Shown piece after piece: positions 34,429 through 34,557 of a stretch of DNA of 34,557 nt. Origin of the DNA: an uncultured Opitutia bacterium (GTDB lineage: Bacteria > Verrucomicrobiota > Verrucomicrobiia > Opitutales > Coraliomargaritaceae). The stretch covers positions 1-34,557 of the forward strand of contig CAKZOI010000040.1 in the NCBI GenBank assembly GCA_937136395.1. The letters run 5' to 3'. The position numbers and the translations under genes were made by a program. A model generated the notes under the pieces. That model was not told where the DNA came from and did no database searches. It saw only the letters and a program-made list of their open reading frames with translations. The stretch's first letter is position 1. The number at the start of each line of letters is the position of its first letter.

Positions 34429-34491
34429 GCCGAACAATAAACGTTCTAGCCGAGCTGAGGGACGAAGCTCGGACTTGAACGATGGTTGAAC
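34429..34491 (+). other. Integron attC-like recombination site (candidate)
   Basis: Starting at the base after the stop codon: GCCGAAC (R''-like, one mismatch to RYYYAAC), a spacer, GTTCTAGCCGAGCT (L''-like), a 9-base loop, AGCTCGGACTTGAAC (L'-like), a spacer and GTTGAAC (exact GTTRRRY). The inner arms pair over CGTTC/GAACG and CCGAGCT/AGCTCGG with a mismatch and one extra base, as attC extrahelical bases require. Spacer lengths (about 7 and 4) differ from the usual 5 and 6. No integrase or second attC is visible, so a plain hairpin is the alternative. Confidence 0.4.
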
Positions 34492-34557
34492 AAGCCGCGT
34501 AGCGCCTGTTGACTCAGACTGGCTTTAATGCGTTTTCTTTTTTGTCCGTAGTGCTCC
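34492..34557. other. Right edge, nothing recognised
   Basis: Sixty-six bases after the attC-like site, with a T-rich run near 34530-34540. There is no start of a credible gene before the window ends. Confidence 0.4.

Overview
The window looks like chromosomal DNA of a verrucomicrobial bacterium, most likely class Opitutia and close to the Coraliomargarita/Puniceicoccales group. This is inferred from protein flavour: a PEP-CTERM surface protein, an ExbB/ExbD operon with a large TPR protein, an Ala/Pro-rich IF2 and a Lys/Ala-rich tail on glycogen phosphorylase. No rRNA is present to prove it. Most of the window is ordinary, densely packed core genome. The last 4 kb is accessory.

Layout, left to right. 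(1) 1-1600: tail of an unidentified gene, then on the minus strand a dCMP-deaminase-type gene and a YqgE/AlgH gene. (2) 1669-6346 (minus): a TPR protein, ExbB, ExbD and a TonB-like protein, with overlapping stops and starts; together they look like a dedicated proton-driven envelope system. (3) 6502-7925: tRNA-Arg(CCT) and a 1.3 kb stretch without a credible gene, rich in short GC hairpins. (4) 7926-12116 (minus): glycogen phosphorylase with a textbook terminator, and an uncharacterised ATP-grasp-like protein. (5) 12370-14233 (minus): prfB with its programmed +1 frameshift, and riboflavin synthase. (6) tRNA-Met(CAT) with its terminator. (7) 14694-21768 (minus): the nusA-infB-rbfA-nrnA-truB-ribF cluster for transcription, translation and RNA processing. 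(8) 22030-23946 (plus): queC-queD-queE, the preQ0 steps of queuosine synthesis, divergent from nusA. (9) 24232-27511: secreted FKBP isomerase (minus), rsmI (plus), RNase D and PpnP (minus). (10) 27732-30570 (minus): three overlapping genes for a membrane-anchored TPR/PEGA-like protein and two secreted proteins of unknown function.

(11) 30571-34557 (plus) is the accessory segment. It holds a truncated tRNA 3' half, two 51-bp direct repeats bracketing a cysteine-free SUMF1-like PEP-CTERM protein with its own terminator, a DinJ/YafQ toxin-antitoxin pair with a palindromic operator, a lipoprotein, and a Cys-rich orphan followed directly by an integron attC-like hairpin. No integrase or transposase is visible.

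Intergenic space carries several families of short repeats: an 85-bp structured element present twice, each time between convergent genes; an inverted pair of mini-hairpins with compensatory changes; hairpins followed by ACGCCAC; TTTCAGC-type pyrimidine arrays; and GAACATTGAA-type arrays. Start codons rarely have a clear Shine-Dalgarno sequence, although the prfB frameshift site keeps a strong one. All functional calls come from reading motifs by eye; no database search was run.
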